Below are positions 1 through 11,895 of a stretch of 64,000 nucleotides of DNA, piece after piece (position 1 is the first letter of the stretch; each line of letters opens with the position of its first letter). This DNA is from Rhyacichthys aspro (lineage: Eukaryota; Chordata; Actinopteri; Gobiiformes; Rhyacichthyidae), in assembly GCA_036850595.1 (NCBI GenBank), contig CM072159.1:33224636-33288635 (forward strand), written 5' to 3'. Position numbers and translations under genes: made by a program. The notes beneath the pieces were generated by a model. It was not told the DNA's origin, made no database searches, and saw nothing but the letters and a program-made list of their open reading frames with translations.

Positions 1-505
1 CTGCTGTGAGTGAGGCTCCTGTTTGACGACTCCTCTCTTAAAGTAAAAGCATCAGTTTCCGATATGATCCAGAGCGGGTCCCTCTTAGGTTTAGGTCTGG
101 GACAGAGCGACAGACGGCTGACTCCAGAGCTGTGTCGCTGTTTGAACTCCATCGATACGCTGAGAGTGGCAGGCTGCAGCAGCTGCACTGATTACAGCTG
201 CAGACTCACAGACGGCCAGGATCCTTTACGTCTGAAGCCTTCCCAAATGAAACGGCACAGACTGAAGGCGATCACGTTTCCCATATTATCAATACGATCT
301 GCAGAGAGGCCCGGCTTTTGAGCCCGACGCCACGGCTCTGTCTCTGTGCTCCCGTCCTGCAGCAAGAGGTGACCCTAAGAGGTGATAAGTTTGGGACGAG
401 TGACAAACTAACTGGTAAAAAGCCACGTGGACAACAAAGAACATGGTTAAATGTAGAAGCAGGTCATTACAGATGTGGCAGTGTTGGAAAAATGGTTTAA
501 ATCCA
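1..505. other. Intergenic, no gene recognised
   Basis: Open frames exist here (for example 10-321 plus), but none shows a known domain, a convincing splice context or protein-like composition. I see nothing else I can name. Confidence 0.5.
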
Positions 506-925
506 AATCAGTCTTTCTGATCCATCTACTGTTTATTGTAAGGGATTGTAATAGATGAGAACCTCTATTCAGGAACAGAAAACCTGCTGGTAAAAGGAGC
601 GCTCCCATTGGTCGACACTTGTCACATGACGTTCCAGGAAGTTTAATAGCTGCAGATAAAGTGTATTTTCAGCTGAATATGTCTTTTAACAGAGAAACAG
701 CTGAAAAAAGAAAAGCATCAACAGAGAAAAGGGAGGCAACGTAAAACACAGATAAATACTGTCAATTCAATCACGTAATGTTTAACGAGGAGGAGATAAT
801 TGTCGTCCTGACGCTGAAGTCACAGCTAAGCTAACGCTAAACTCTAAACTTCAGTTTGGTCAAATGGATTAGTATTTTGGAGGAAACATTGGTCTGGTTT
901 TATTTTTTAATGAAAGAGAAGCAAA
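506..925 (+). repeat. Interspersed repeat family A, copy 1
   Basis: This stretch closely matches 54790-55290 and 17643-17893 on the same strand and 50845-51150 on the opposite strand. Shared landmarks are TTTCTGATCCATCTA near the start, AAAGGAGCGCTCCCATTGG in the middle and TGGTCTGGTTTTATTTTTTA near the end. No coding capacity is seen, so it looks like a short non-autonomous element of about 0.5 kb. I do not recognise its superfamily. Confidence 0.8.
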
Positions 926-2940
926 TGTTTCTCTTATGATTCTCATTTGGTCCCGAGAGAGGATTCTCTGTCGTCTGATCAACAGAGACCAGTGGGACTT
1001 AACCCTACCCCAACATTTAAATCAATTTTTAGGGAAAAGTTACACTAAAGTAAAAGTAAATGTATTTGGGTGAAATAGTTTTTCACAGACACAACTCCAG
1101 ACTGATCCTGTGCAACTGTGGCTCAATATTTATCAATTGGCACAGCATTTTTCACCAAAAACACAATACTTTTATCAATCACAACGCCTTTGAGAATTTA
1201 AAAAAGACATTCACCCCTTTTATCTTCATTTATATATATTTATATCTAAAGTAGGGATGTCCTCATGCTGCTTTTATTAAGTATTCATCTTCTCTTCTGA
1301 GGAAAGTACTGAAAACAAGATCTGATACAGGTGAGTATTGAGTACAGGTATCAATATCTTAACACTAAAAGATAATAATGTGTTTTAAAGCATTATCTCC
1401 CAGTGTCTGCAGCAGATGTAATCTTCTCCGTGTTTCTCGGTTTATTGATAATGATTCCATCGACTCTTCTTCTGCTGGGAACACTTTCAATGACAAAGAG
1501 TCTGGTCATATTTAAATATCCTGTAATCATCTGATTCAGTAAACACTAAATCCATAACTGGGTCGTGTTTCTTCAGCGATGAAGGAAGAACAGGACGGCT
1601 CATGTGTCGTAGACCTGGTCGAGGTTTAGTAAACGCTGAGCCGTTTTCTGGAAATATCGAGTCTTTTATTGATTATCTTTTGTGCAGATTTTGTGCTTGA
1701 ACTAAAGCCAGTGTTTGTGGTAAACAGCAGAGATTCGATAAAGTGTCGAGTCTTTAACGTGAATCGCAAAAGGTCCTCGAACAGAACCCTGCTCCCGTCG
1801 AGGTCTAAAGTCCTGGTTCTGGTTGAATACTAGTCCAGGTCTCTTTGATAAAGTGTTTTTGCTTCTCGTTGATGTGTTCGGTGGTGAAATGGCTTAAATA
1901 GCAGAGCCAGACTCGAGCTAACACGAAGCTAACACAAAGCTAACACGAAGCCAAGATGAAGCTAACACAAAGCTAACGGACCAATGAGCCGACTCCTTCT
2001 CGTGATGATTGCGCTAATGTTGTTTGAACAAATGCAACTGAACCAAACAGCAGCAGAGACAGTTTAACATGTTTAGACGAAACTGGGGTAAAGTTCCAAA
2101 CCAATAAAAGCAGATGTACAAAAAGGAGATGTTATTTTACGCCGTGTCTCGTCAGATTAAATGTTTAGAATTCATCTTTGACAAAAGTTTAGAAAAATGA
2201 AAAACCAAATAAATAATTAAATACCTAAATAAATAATCTCCAGTTCCTTATGGTTCCTCAGGATTAACTACAGGATTAAATACAGTGCCTTCAATTTCTA
2301 AGGTCAAATAAAAACAATACAAATGTTCAGTGGGTCATCTTACTCCAGTCCAAATGTAAAATGTTAAAAGTGTTCACAGAATGATGCATCGTTCCATTAA
2401 ACTCAGGAGAAAGGGTTTTGATTGTGTTTCATGAGTTTAACCCAGGTTTAGGTCTTTACAATTTCCTCAAATACTTTCATTTTCTGTTCCTTGTTTCATT
2501 ATAAAACGTCTTCTTCAGGTTTTGATTGAACTCAGTGGGATTACAGCGGAGTTAATCGCCGCTGCGTTTGTCCACTCATTTCCCATTGTTTCCCGTTCTC
2601 TCAGAGATTACTGTGAAATGGTTTTATTGTTTCCTGAAGCGTGGGCTGGAAATGAAAGGTGAGTGGCTCTGGGCTCGAAGGTAAGAGCAGCACGGCCTTA
2701 AAACCATAAATACAGAGGTTTAAACACGAACGACAGAAGAACACAGGAGCTAAGTGTTGCTCTGGTTTATGTCAGTATTTCCTGCTGCGTTTCAGCCTTT
2801 TTTACACAACATTGGACTCAAGACTCGTTTCACTTTGGAAAAAAAAAATTCACATAAAAATAACAAACGTATTTGTAAAATATTAAAGTAAGAAATACTC
2901 TTTAAGGGACACTAACACCACCAGTAATCAGGGTGTTTAA
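926..2940. other. Intergenic, no gene recognised
   Basis: AT-rich unique sequence without a supported gene. The only structure noted is a short GCTAACAC-type tandem run at about 1906-1975, described separately. Confidence 0.45.
1906..2025 (+). repeat. GCTAACAC tandem run with copied flank, copy 1
   Basis: Several imperfect units of about 11-13 bp built on AGCTAACAC are followed by a GAGCCGACTC flank and a GCTCTAAT-like stretch. The same run plus flank recurs at about 8808-8925, so unit and flank were copied together. Confidence 0.65.
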
Positions 2941-3175
2941 AATCCAACTAAAACCTGTTCAAATGCATCTACAACCTGTTCAAATTCAACAAAAACTGGT
3001 CAAATCCATCTGAAATCTGTTCAAATCCAACAAAAACTCGTCAAATTCAATCCAAATCTGTTTAAATCCAACTAAAACTGTAAAAATCCATCTAAAACCT
3101 GTTCAAATTCATCTAAAACCTGTTGAAATCCAACTTAGACCTGTTGAAATCCAACTTAGACCTGTTGAAATCCGT
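2941..3175 (+). repeat. 21-bp minisatellite array (CCTGTTCAAATCC form)
   Basis: About eleven imperfect copies of the 21-bp unit whose plus-strand form here is AACCTGTTCAAATCCAACTA-like. It is the first of many arrays of this unit in the window. Confidence 0.85.
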
Positions 3176-3631
3176 GTAAATCCTGGAGAAAGTCCGTCAG
3201 CTGTTTGTTCCTGACTCCGGTGTAGACATTAGCTCTGGGGCTGCTCGGTCTCAGCTCAAACAGGTGATGGTTGGAGAAAAGGTCAGCGTTTTGGTCCCGA
3301 ACCCCGTGTGGTGGTGGTGTAGCCGTTGGGAGAGCGGCGTTTTGAGTCCTGTCAGAAATAAGAACAACAGCGAAGCCGAGACCTTTAGTGTCGTGGCCCA
3401 GAGACTCTAACCTTAACATGCTTTAAAGGCCATATTTACAGCTGCGTTTAGTGTTGGTCTCTAACAGAGAGTGGTCAGAATAATTATGAGCCTCCTCCTG
3501 CTCAGGACAGAAATGAAGCAGCGCGAATGGCTCTGTTTTTATTGGTACGCTACAACAAATAAATATATATTATAAAAAAATATAATATTTATTCACGCAT
3601 CTCCTCGAAGACAGAAGGACAGGACACACAC

Positions 3632-4442
3632 ATGAACTGTAAAACCTGTTCAAATCCAAGTAAAACCTGTTCAAATACAAGTAAAACCTGTTTAAATCCA
3701 AGTAAAACCTGTTCAAATACAAGTAAAACCTGTTTAAATCCAAGTAAAACCTGTTCAAATCCATGTAAAATCTATTCAAATCCAAGTAAAACATGTTTAA
3801 ATCCAAGTAAAACCTCTTCAAATCCGTCTAAAACCGGTTTAAATCCATCTAAAACCTGCTCAAATCCAAGTAAAACCTGTTTAAATCCTTGTAAAACCTG
3901 TTCAAATCCATCTAAAATCTGTTTAAATCTAAATAAAACCTGTTCAAATTCATTTGAAACCTGTTTAAATCTACCAAAGACTCTCAAAATCAACCTAAAA
4001 CCTGTTTAAATCCATCTAAAACCAGTTCAAGTCCAACTCAAACCTGTTTAAATCTATCTATAACCTGTTCAGATCCATCTAAAACCTGTTCAGATCCATC
4101 TAAAACCTGCTCAGATCCATCTAAAACCTGTTCAGATCCATCTAAAACCTGTTCAGATCCATCTAAAACCTGCTCAGATCCATCTAAAACCTGTTCAGAT
4201 CCATCTAAAACCTGTTCAGATCCATCTAAAACCTGTTCAATCCACACCTGTTCACCAAAAACCGTCACCCACCGCTCACACCCCACCACACCTCACCCCC
4301 TCACCCCCCTCACCCCACACCTCCTCCCACAAACCTCTCCCAACCTTTCACCCTAAACCTTTCATCCCTAAACCTTTCACCACAACCTTTCACCCACCTC
4401 AGATCCATCTAAAACCTGTTCAGATCCATCTAAAACCTGCTC
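3632..4442 (+). repeat. 21-bp minisatellite array with C-rich insert
   Basis: About 29 copies run from 3632 to 4242 and two more lie at 4399-4442. The first half favours CCAAGTAAAACCTG and the second half favours GATCCATCTAAAACCTG, so the array has two variant blocks. Because 21 is a multiple of three, both strands stay open for long stretches and give spurious heptad proteins. A C-rich stretch (4243-4398) interrupts the array. Confidence 0.92.
4281..4316 (-). other. Potential G-quadruplex on the minus strand
   Basis: Plus-strand C runs of 4, 5, 6 and 4 lie at 4281-4284, 4296-4300, 4304-4309 and 4313-4316, so the minus strand has four G tracts with loops of 3 to 11 bases. This meets the usual sequence pattern for an intramolecular quadruplex. 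Formation is not shown. Confidence 0.6.
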
Positions 4443-4914
4443 ACAGCTCTCTTCCATCAAACATGAGCGTCTGGGGTGGTCCCTTCTTTTGCCTCGGCCC
4501 CAAACCCAGCGCCGAAGGCAAAGTGTAGCTCTGCCTGGTTTCTGCAGCGAGTGGAAGTGTTGGATCGAGCAGGAAAAGGCCGACACAAACACTCGGAGCA
4601 GAATCAAAGGCGGAGTGCGTCGAGGGAGGGGAATACCGTAATCAAGAAACACGCACATATTTTATTTATGCTGTATTTATTATTGAGGATATATCTGCGG
4701 TAAATAATTCAGCGTGGTTCTTTCTTATCGGTAAAGTTAGGTTTCAGAGCAGAACACCTGAGGGTCTGCAGCTCCAGGTAGACTTCATCCACACTATTAA
4801 ACCTGTATTTGTGACTGGATTCAACTAATGTGGCTTATCTCACACTAAATAAGTCCTTAAAGGCCCAAATATGGAGTGTCGTTTCTGGCCTTGTTGGTGA
4901 AAAAGGGCTCAAAT
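4443..4914. other. Intergenic, no gene recognised
   Basis: Unique sequence between two arrays. The short open frames show no recognisable domain. Confidence 0.4.
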
Positions 4915-5092
4915 GTGTTTAAATCTGACTAAGACCTGTTCAAATCCAACTCAAATGATTTTTATTCCACCTACGACCACTTTATCCTGATAGAGTCCAA
5001 CCAAAACCTTCTAAATCCAACTAAAATATATTCAAATCCAACTAAAACCTGTTCAAATCCAACTAAAACCTCCTCAAATCCAACAAAGAAGA
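4915..5092 (+). repeat. 21-bp minisatellite array, short and degenerate
   Basis: Imperfect units with the AAACCTGTTCAAATCCAACT core are visible, most clearly at 5030-5085. Confidence 0.75.
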
Positions 5093-6277
5093 AGTAAACT
5101 TCACTACTACAGTCTCTCAGTTTCACATAAAACACTCTTAAAAGTTTAATACTTCAAATTAGAGATCAATAATTAGAATAAGAATAAATAAATTACAATA
5201 ATACAAGCAGAAAATATATTTAAGAAGTGAAACAGATTCAAAAATATCCATATTTAAATGACATTAAAGAGAAAGTAGGAACAGAAATGTGAGAGGCCTC
5301 TGTAAACCTCCCGCCTTCTGCTGAAATAAAAGTTTAAATAATGACCATGACAAGACTTTCAAATTCAAGCATAACAGCTTAATGTGTTTCATATTATTAT
5401 AGAACATTTAAAATATAACTATGATACAAAAACTAAATAAGTACTACAACTTAAACTGCAAAAAGCCTTGAAAACAGAACTGAATGAAACTGAAAATAAC
5501 ACCTTTTAATCCAAATATTAGGTTATTAAACTGTCAATAAAGTGGTCTGTCAAAAAAATAAAGAAACGCTACGAGCTAAAAGCGACCTGCTCAAACTTAC
5601 CTGTGTCATCAGTAAAAATTTTCATCGACAAATTTTTATAATCTGCGTTAAGTCGACTAATCGCTGCAGCCCTCGGTGAACGGTCTCTCTCTGATGTTTG
5701 TTACTGAGGGACTTCAGAGCTCACCTGGACAGCAACAGAGTGTGAGGATCAGTTTGTCCAGAACAAACACCGTATTCAAGTAATCTAATTTAAAACCTGT
5801 TTAAATACGACTAAATCTGATTAAATTCACATAAAATGTAACAAAAATCTAAAACCTGTGTCTTTAAAACATCTGAAACTAAAAATCCCATAAATCCTCG
5901 CGGTTCTCCAGGCCTTTAATCCGTTCTCATTGTCTCGTATTCATTTTTCCTGCTGAGATCCAGATGGAAATCCAGGATTGTCTTGACAAAACTGGTGATG
6001 AAAAATGCATATGACACCTGTGTAATTCTCTCATCATCTCCGTCTAATTGGCTCGCTGTGTTAATTATGCACGACCTCCACAATGCCATCGAGATCAAAG
6101 CAAATCTGGTGACGGCTTAATAACCTTCACAAGAATTATTCCTCCTCCTCGTTTTACCGTCTGTTCTGAGCCCAGACTTTTATTTTGAAAAGCTGTAATT
6201 AGGATTATTACGTGTTGCTGAGCAGAGGAAATAAACTGATTTTTCTGATGTCCTTCAGTCATATTCTCATGATTTTT
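5093..6277. other. Intergenic with hAT-like end and a conserved-looking island
   Basis: At about 5635-5675 the sequence GTCGACTAATCGCTGCAGCC is the reverse form of the CAGGGCTGCA-type terminus common in vertebrate hAT elements; the rest of that element is not evident. The block at about 5905-6125 is low in simple repeats and rich in homeodomain-type TAATT cores, resembling a conserved non-coding element. No gene is supported. Confidence 0.45.
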
Positions 6278-7180
6278 AAACCATTTAAAACCAGTCCAAA
6301 TTCAATTGAAGCCATTCAAAACCAGTTAACAGTCCAAATAAACCCACTTAAAACCAGTTAAAGTCCAACTAAAACCATTTAAAACCATTCCAAGTCCAAC
6401 TTAACCTACTTATAACCAGTTCAAATTCAACTAAAGTCATTTAAAACAAGTTAAAGTCCAACCAAAACCACTAAAAACCTATTTAAGTTAAAATAAATCC
6501 AACTTAAATCCTTTACAGATCCAACTAAAACCAGCTCAAGTCCTTTCAAAGCCATTTAAACCTTAATAAAACCACATACAATCAGTTAAGCTCCAATTAA
6601 TAACTAATGCAACTTAAAACCAATTCAAGATTAAATAAAACCACTTAAAACCTGTTTAAATCTGACCGAAATGACCAAAAAACCTTTTAAAAGTTTAACT
6701 AAATCCAAATAAAACCAGCTGAAATCCAATTAAAACCTGTTCAAGTCCAACTAAAACCACTGTACAATGGAAAATGAATGAAGTCAAAACCTGATGATTT
6801 CTATCGAGCGCTTCAGTTTCTTGTCCACATGCCTTAGGACTGGGATAACCTGCTACTTGAAACCAATTAAGTCCAACTAAAGCCTATTAAAGTTCACGTT
6901 TAAGTAAAACCACGTTAAACCATGTACAGGTCCACTTAAAACTTAATATAATCCAATTAAACCCACTTTTAACCAGTTTATGTTCAACTAATGCCACTTA
7001 AAACCAATTCAAGTTCAAATAAAACCACTTAAAACCTGTTTAAATCTGACCGAAATTACCAAAAACCCATTCAAAGTTTAACTAAATCCAAATAAAACCA
7101 GTTTAAATCCAATTAAAACCATTTAAGTCCAACTTAAACCAGTCAAAATCTGCTCAAGACCAACTAAAACCATTGTAGAA
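6278..7180 (+). repeat. Degenerate 21-bp repeat field with internal duplication
   Basis: AAACCAGTT, CCAACTAAAACC and AAACCTGTTTAAAT words recur with irregular spacing, consistent with an old array. A sub-block at about 6630-6745 is repeated at about 7005-7120 with the same unusual words (CTGACCGAAAT, AAAGTTTAACTAAATCC). Confidence 0.7.
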
Positions 7181-8954
7181 TAGAAGTAAACAGCAGTAAA
7201 AAGACGACTAACACAAGTAAAAGACGATAAATAAAATGAGGGCCTTTTTGACGTCCTTCAGTCATAACCTGATGATTTCTGTAGCGTGCTCCTGTTTCTG
7301 TCTGAATTTATTTTACATGTTCCGCTGCTGCGTTCAGTCAGATATAAAACCTCTGTGGGCCTTTTCTTCTCCGTCGTTGAATGAAATCACGTCTGTGCTC
7401 TAACCCGCTGCCCTCCATCCAGACGCCTTTTGACTGTGATAAATTGCTTTATGAATGGCCGCTTCATAAACTGCTCTTAAACGCAGATCGTGGCGCGGCT
7501 CTGATGATGTTTTAATTGTCGCTCGGTGAATGTATTAGCCGTGACCTCCGTTGAATCTGCGTGTGCGTCGGCTCAACCCGGGTCCGTCGAGGTTAATTAA
7601 CCTCTGGTGCTGGACCTTTGCTTTGCTCTTAACGCCGTCCGTGTCCTGATCGTGCCATTAACCCGCGACTCGGCCTCTCAACCCACGCTTTCATCACCGA
7701 CGCAAAACCCATTAAAACTTACCATTGATTCGGCGTCGACATTATCTGAAAGGAGTTAGCATTAGCATAAAAGCCAGCAGTAAATAACAGTGAAAGGAAA
7801 AAGGCTCAAACTTCAGGAGGAGGTTAAAGTATTTGCATTTTAAAAAGTGGAGTTTAGTCAAGTTAAATACGCCGGGTCAAAAAGGAAACTGTAAAATGTT
7901 AATGAAGTGAAGAGTTAAAGTGTTTTGAAGCAGATGAAGATGGATAAAGAGGAGCTTAGCTTTATTAGCTTGTTAGCTTTTTATCGTAAGAAGATGAGTT
8001 ATGTTTGGCTCATTTCCAGCAACTTAAACCCAGTTCAAATTCAACTAAAAGTATTTCATTTAATTTAATTTAAAAGCAAGAGTTTAGCCCAAATAATACT
8101 TGAAAAACAGTTGAAATTAAAGTAAAACCACTGAAACACACTGGGTTTTATGTCGGGGAGGGAAAAATAAGTGCTTTTCGATGCACCGTCGTCATCTTTA
8201 ACTCAATTCTGAAATAATTCAGAAAAGCTTATAATTAGAGAGAATTCAATTTCTCTTTTAATAATTTGTTTAAAACTGAAAACTTTAATGTGATGGTTAT
8301 TGGGCCATTTATTTACAATAGCTGCTTTTGAAATAAGTTAAAACAGCTGCACCAACATGACTACTGTTAATATGACCCAAACCACTTAAAACTAACAAAA
8401 TTACATTGTGCTTCATACAGTTGTCCCCCAGCTTCATTAAAAGCTAGTTTATGAAAACTGGAGACAAAAGGAGCCACGGTCTTTATATGTCTGTCACTCC
8501 AAAGTTTAATAGTTTTGCAAAATAACAAACATGAAGAACTTCAGTGCAATAAACTAAAAATGCTGCATGCGGTGTCCCGAAAACTCTTTTCCACCACTGA
8601 GCTGACTGCAGATGCTGTTGTCACAAATCCTGCAGCTGCATCAAAGTGTAATACCTGTGTTTACTTTATCCAAAATACTGCACATTAAATGTCATCTCCT
8701 TGTTTTAGATCCTTCAAATACATTATGACTGTCCACCCACTTTTCCTCAGATGATCAGCGGACTAGGGCTTAAGGGAAGAGCAGGGGATGGACGGAGGCA
8801 CTAGAGAGCTAACACAAGCTAAGACAAGCTAACACGGCGCTAACACCGAGCTAACGCAGCGCTAACACCGAGCTAATTGAGCCGACTCTTTGTGGTGACA
8901 GTCATTATTGCTCTAATATTGAAACTACAGTGAATCCTGATGATCATGGCTGGG
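7181..8954. other. Intergenic, no gene recognised; one conserved-looking island
   Basis: The stretch at about 7370-7750 is free of minisatellite and contains the palindrome GGTTAATTAACC and balanced base composition, unlike the AT-rich surroundings. This is compatible with a conserved regulatory element but unproven. No exon with splice sites was identified. Confidence 0.4.
8808..8925 (+). repeat. GCTAACAC tandem run with copied flank, copy 2
   Basis: Units such as GCTAACACCGAGCTAACGC are followed by GAGCCGACTC and a GCTCTAATATTG-like stretch, matching the run at about 1906-2025. Confidence 0.65.
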
Positions 8955-9215
8955 TTTCAGTGGATTGTAGTTCAACTTTAACTGGCTTTAAGTGGGTTTT
9001 GATTGGATTTTAAAGAGTTTTAGCTAGCTTTAGTTGGGTGTGAACTGGTTTTAAGTGGTTTTAGATGAATGTGAATGGTTTTAGATGGACTTGAACAAGT
9101 TTTAAAGGGATTTTAGTTATTTATTTTATGTTTTGTTGGACTTGAGCTGGATTTAAATGGTCTGAATTAGAGTTGTGCCAGTTTTAAGTGGCTTTAGCTG
9201 GATTCCCTTTCGCAG
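8955..9215 (-). repeat. 21-bp repeat field, reverse orientation, degenerate
   Basis: Words such as GGTTTTAAGTGG, TTTTAGATGGA and GGATTTTAAAG recur. They are the reverse complement of the unit seen upstream, which marks the first strand switch of the family in the window. Confidence 0.65.
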
Positions 9216-11690
9216 TTGAACAGAATCCTTCCCTGTTTCCCTTAAACGTATTTCGTGTTTCCATTTATTTAGACTTATTTATCGAATCTCTCTTTTCCTT
9301 TTGAGGTCATGTGATACCTCTGCCTCTCGTTTCATAAAGCATCTTCAAGCTCTCCTCCTTTTTTTTTTATTTCTGAATAATTCATGACCTGCAATCCAAT
9401 ACTTTCCAATACTTTCCAATACAATCGCATCAGGGAACGAGGGACTAAAAGTTGAATTACAAAACGCACCGCATTCTTTCATCCGCTAAAGTTTCTGAGC
9501 GAAGAGCAGAGGTCAATTACGAGTCCTGTGGCGACGGCTGCGGATGAATAACCCACCGAAGGCCGCAGAACCTCGGGAGCCGCTCTGATTTGTGGAGATT
9601 ATTGACGCGTTTTCTTCCTATCCTCAGGTAAAAAAAAAACGAACCTTTGTCTGCCTCTGTCGCCTCCGGGCAAAGAAAAAAAAGAAAAAAATTTAAAAGA
9701 GAGGCGCCTCATTTGCAGAGCTCTGTTTTGGGCCCAATTATTATAATCCAGAAAGTGAAGGAGACAAAGTGAAAACAGTGAAGGTCTGGGAAAAGCATGC
9801 ATTTTAATAATCGGCTCATTACACATGCGTTTTTACGGAAGAGGTTTGTTTGTTTGGTCGAGAAATATTAGATAAAACATGAAGAAAAACTGCCCTAGAC
9901 AGTCAGAGTACGCATTAATGAGGATTTAAATCAGGAGCTTTGTAAAATGTGGTTAAACTTTGAACCTGAAGTGATTTCAATTGATTTGAGCTGGTTTTAT
10001 TTGGCCGGTTTTAGGTGTTTTGGTGGCTTTAGATCAAACAGGTTTTTAATCATTTCAGTTTGAATGGGCATTCAGCATATTTAGCTGGACTTTAACAGAT
10101 TTAAGAAAAGACAGAGCATTGAGTAAAGAGTATAGAGTTGAACCAAATGGGACAGTCACTATTTTTTCTTGATATAATGCTCTTTGTGGATCTAGGAAAA
10201 AAAAATAAAGCTTCTGGGACCCATTGGAAGGAACCATTGGTCACATTACTTACTGTTTTTTCAAGCCACACTAGAGCACTGTTTGCCAAAAAGTGGGTCT
10301 GGACCAAAAGATGAGTCACGTTAAATTTTATGTATGTCACATTTCACCACAAAAAGATTGAGCATCATGTGTTTTGGTAATAACAATGTTATAAATAAAC
10401 ACAGTTTCATTCTTTTAACATAATATTGTGAGTTATGTCAAGTTATGGTAATTAGTTCTTTTATAATTATGTATCACAACACTTCTGTTCACTTTAAACC
10501 TGGCAGTGCTGGTCCACCCTAAAGACAAGACCTCCCCGAACAGACCGGTGTGGTGCTAGTGAAGCTGGAGCAGTGATGCTAATAACACTCCCATCACCAC
10601 TCACTCCCTTCATCATCAAACCTATGTCCAGATGCCGTCGATGAAACCTTTTCTTGAATATGTCCTGACTTGACTTCCACAGACATTAAATAGGATTGTT
10701 CAGTAGGTGCTTATAGTATATTTAAATTATTACATTACAGTTGAGATGAAGTCTTAAACAAACTTTTTTGTGCAAACATCATGAGGAAAATGCAAAAAAA
10801 GGTGTGGACTGTCGTGCAAAGGTTATTACACCCAAGTGGCATAAACTTAGATTTGTATTGATTTATATTGTAATTGAATATAATTAGTCGATATGTCATT
10901 AGTCTGAGCTGTGTAACAGACTCTGAAGTGATCGCTCTGTGCACACACGGTCCTGCTGAGTGTGATCTGTGGTGTATTAAATCTCAGGTGTGTGTCAGCA
11001 GGTGTCACTGTTCTCGCTGCTCCGAAGAAGTCTGAACACAACCTGTTTTTAAAAGAGGTCCTTTATCCTCTTTATATCATAAATATTGATCAGCCCCTCC
11101 AAGTTATTGTATTATTACTATTTGATGGAAATATGCACCTCGTCACTTTTTAAACGTTATAAGACCTGTTTATTTTAATCACAAACTAAAGTACAACTAC
11201 TAACAATAATATGTATGATTTCAATAAAAAAAAAACTTCTGGTTTTCTTTGAGTATATCATTGTCTCTTTCATGTTATAGTTGTCAGCATCAGTTCAGAC
11301 CCTTCAATATTCATTTCCAATGTGTTTATTAGTAAAAGTGACTTACTGAATGTATTCATAGGAATTGCATTTAAACTTAATAAATGAATATAGTCTTAGA
11401 AAAAACTTTTAAATTATTGTTTTTATTGTAAAAAAACCCTTTATTACAGACTTTTATTATGCCTAGATTTCATTGGAGCTGCATTAGGTAAAAACGTTGA
11501 CATTGTATTTTCCCCCATAATTATTTTAGCATTTTTGAACTTAATAATCGAATATTATCAATTTATTGCACTGTAAATATCTAAACAAAGACAAATAATT
11601 AAATTAAATGCCTTTTATTTTCGTTTTAAGGCTTGCACAAGCTTGTTTTTCTACGTCACTTTTCAAAACAAACCACTTCTCCAGCTGTTT
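9216..11690. other. Intergenic, no gene recognised
   Basis: AT-rich sequence with A-runs and short open frames that carry no recognisable domain. A non-repetitive GC-balanced patch at about 9420-9600 may be conserved non-coding sequence. The remainder gives no support for a gene or RNA. Confidence 0.4.
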
Positions 11691-11699
11691 TCAAAGAAA

Positions 11700-11889
11700 G
11701 GAGGGTCTTCACACTTTCAACCAATCAGCGCGCTTCTCAGTTTACAGTAAGTTTAGACTGGCCAATCAGTGCGTATCTTATAGTTCCGGGTTTGTGTTGA
11801 CCAACCAATCAGCGCGCTGCTCTGAGCAACAGCCGGAAATGCGGAAGTGAGTCCGAAAGAGCGCCGAGATTCAACTGCGGAGACGTTAC
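11700..11889 (+). promoter_or_regulatory. arhgef39: Probable arhgef39 promoter with three CCAAT boxes
   Basis: CCAAT pentamers begin at 11721, 11762 and 11805, each inside a CCAATCAG context that is the classic NF-Y site. Two of them sit in a CCAATCAGCGCGC extension. There is no TATA box at the expected distance, and an ETS-like CCGGAAAT follows at about 11832. NF-Y multiplets without TATA are typical of proliferation-linked promoters. Assignment to arhgef39 rests on the donor at 11896 and the acceptor before 13442. Confidence 0.6.
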
Positions 11890-11895
11890 ATGAAG
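11830..11895 (+). other. arhgef39: Probable non-coding first exon of arhgef39
   Basis: The exon is inferred from a good donor (AAG|GTAACT) at 11896 downstream of the CCAAT cluster. Its start is approximate. Splicing to 13442 joins ATG AAG at 11890-11895 to TGA, giving a two-codon upstream reading frame in the leader. Confidence 0.5.

Noticed and set aside
10..321. Possible small plus-strand gene at the window start
   Set aside because: No recognised domain or splice signals, and it could be chance. A partial exon of a gene outside the window cannot be excluded.
3570..4289. Long open frames on both strands with heptad-like repeats (for example DGSEQVL)
   Set aside because: They are produced by a 21-bp minisatellite, a multiple of three, that lacks stops. 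Open on both strands, no splice context and no domain. The same applies to 23388-23582, 23833-24234, 25372-25575, 37165-37545 and 40746-41147.
11608..11850. 80-residue open frame over the arhgef39 promoter
   Set aside because: It overlaps the CCAAT cluster, has no domain and is better explained as promoter sequence.
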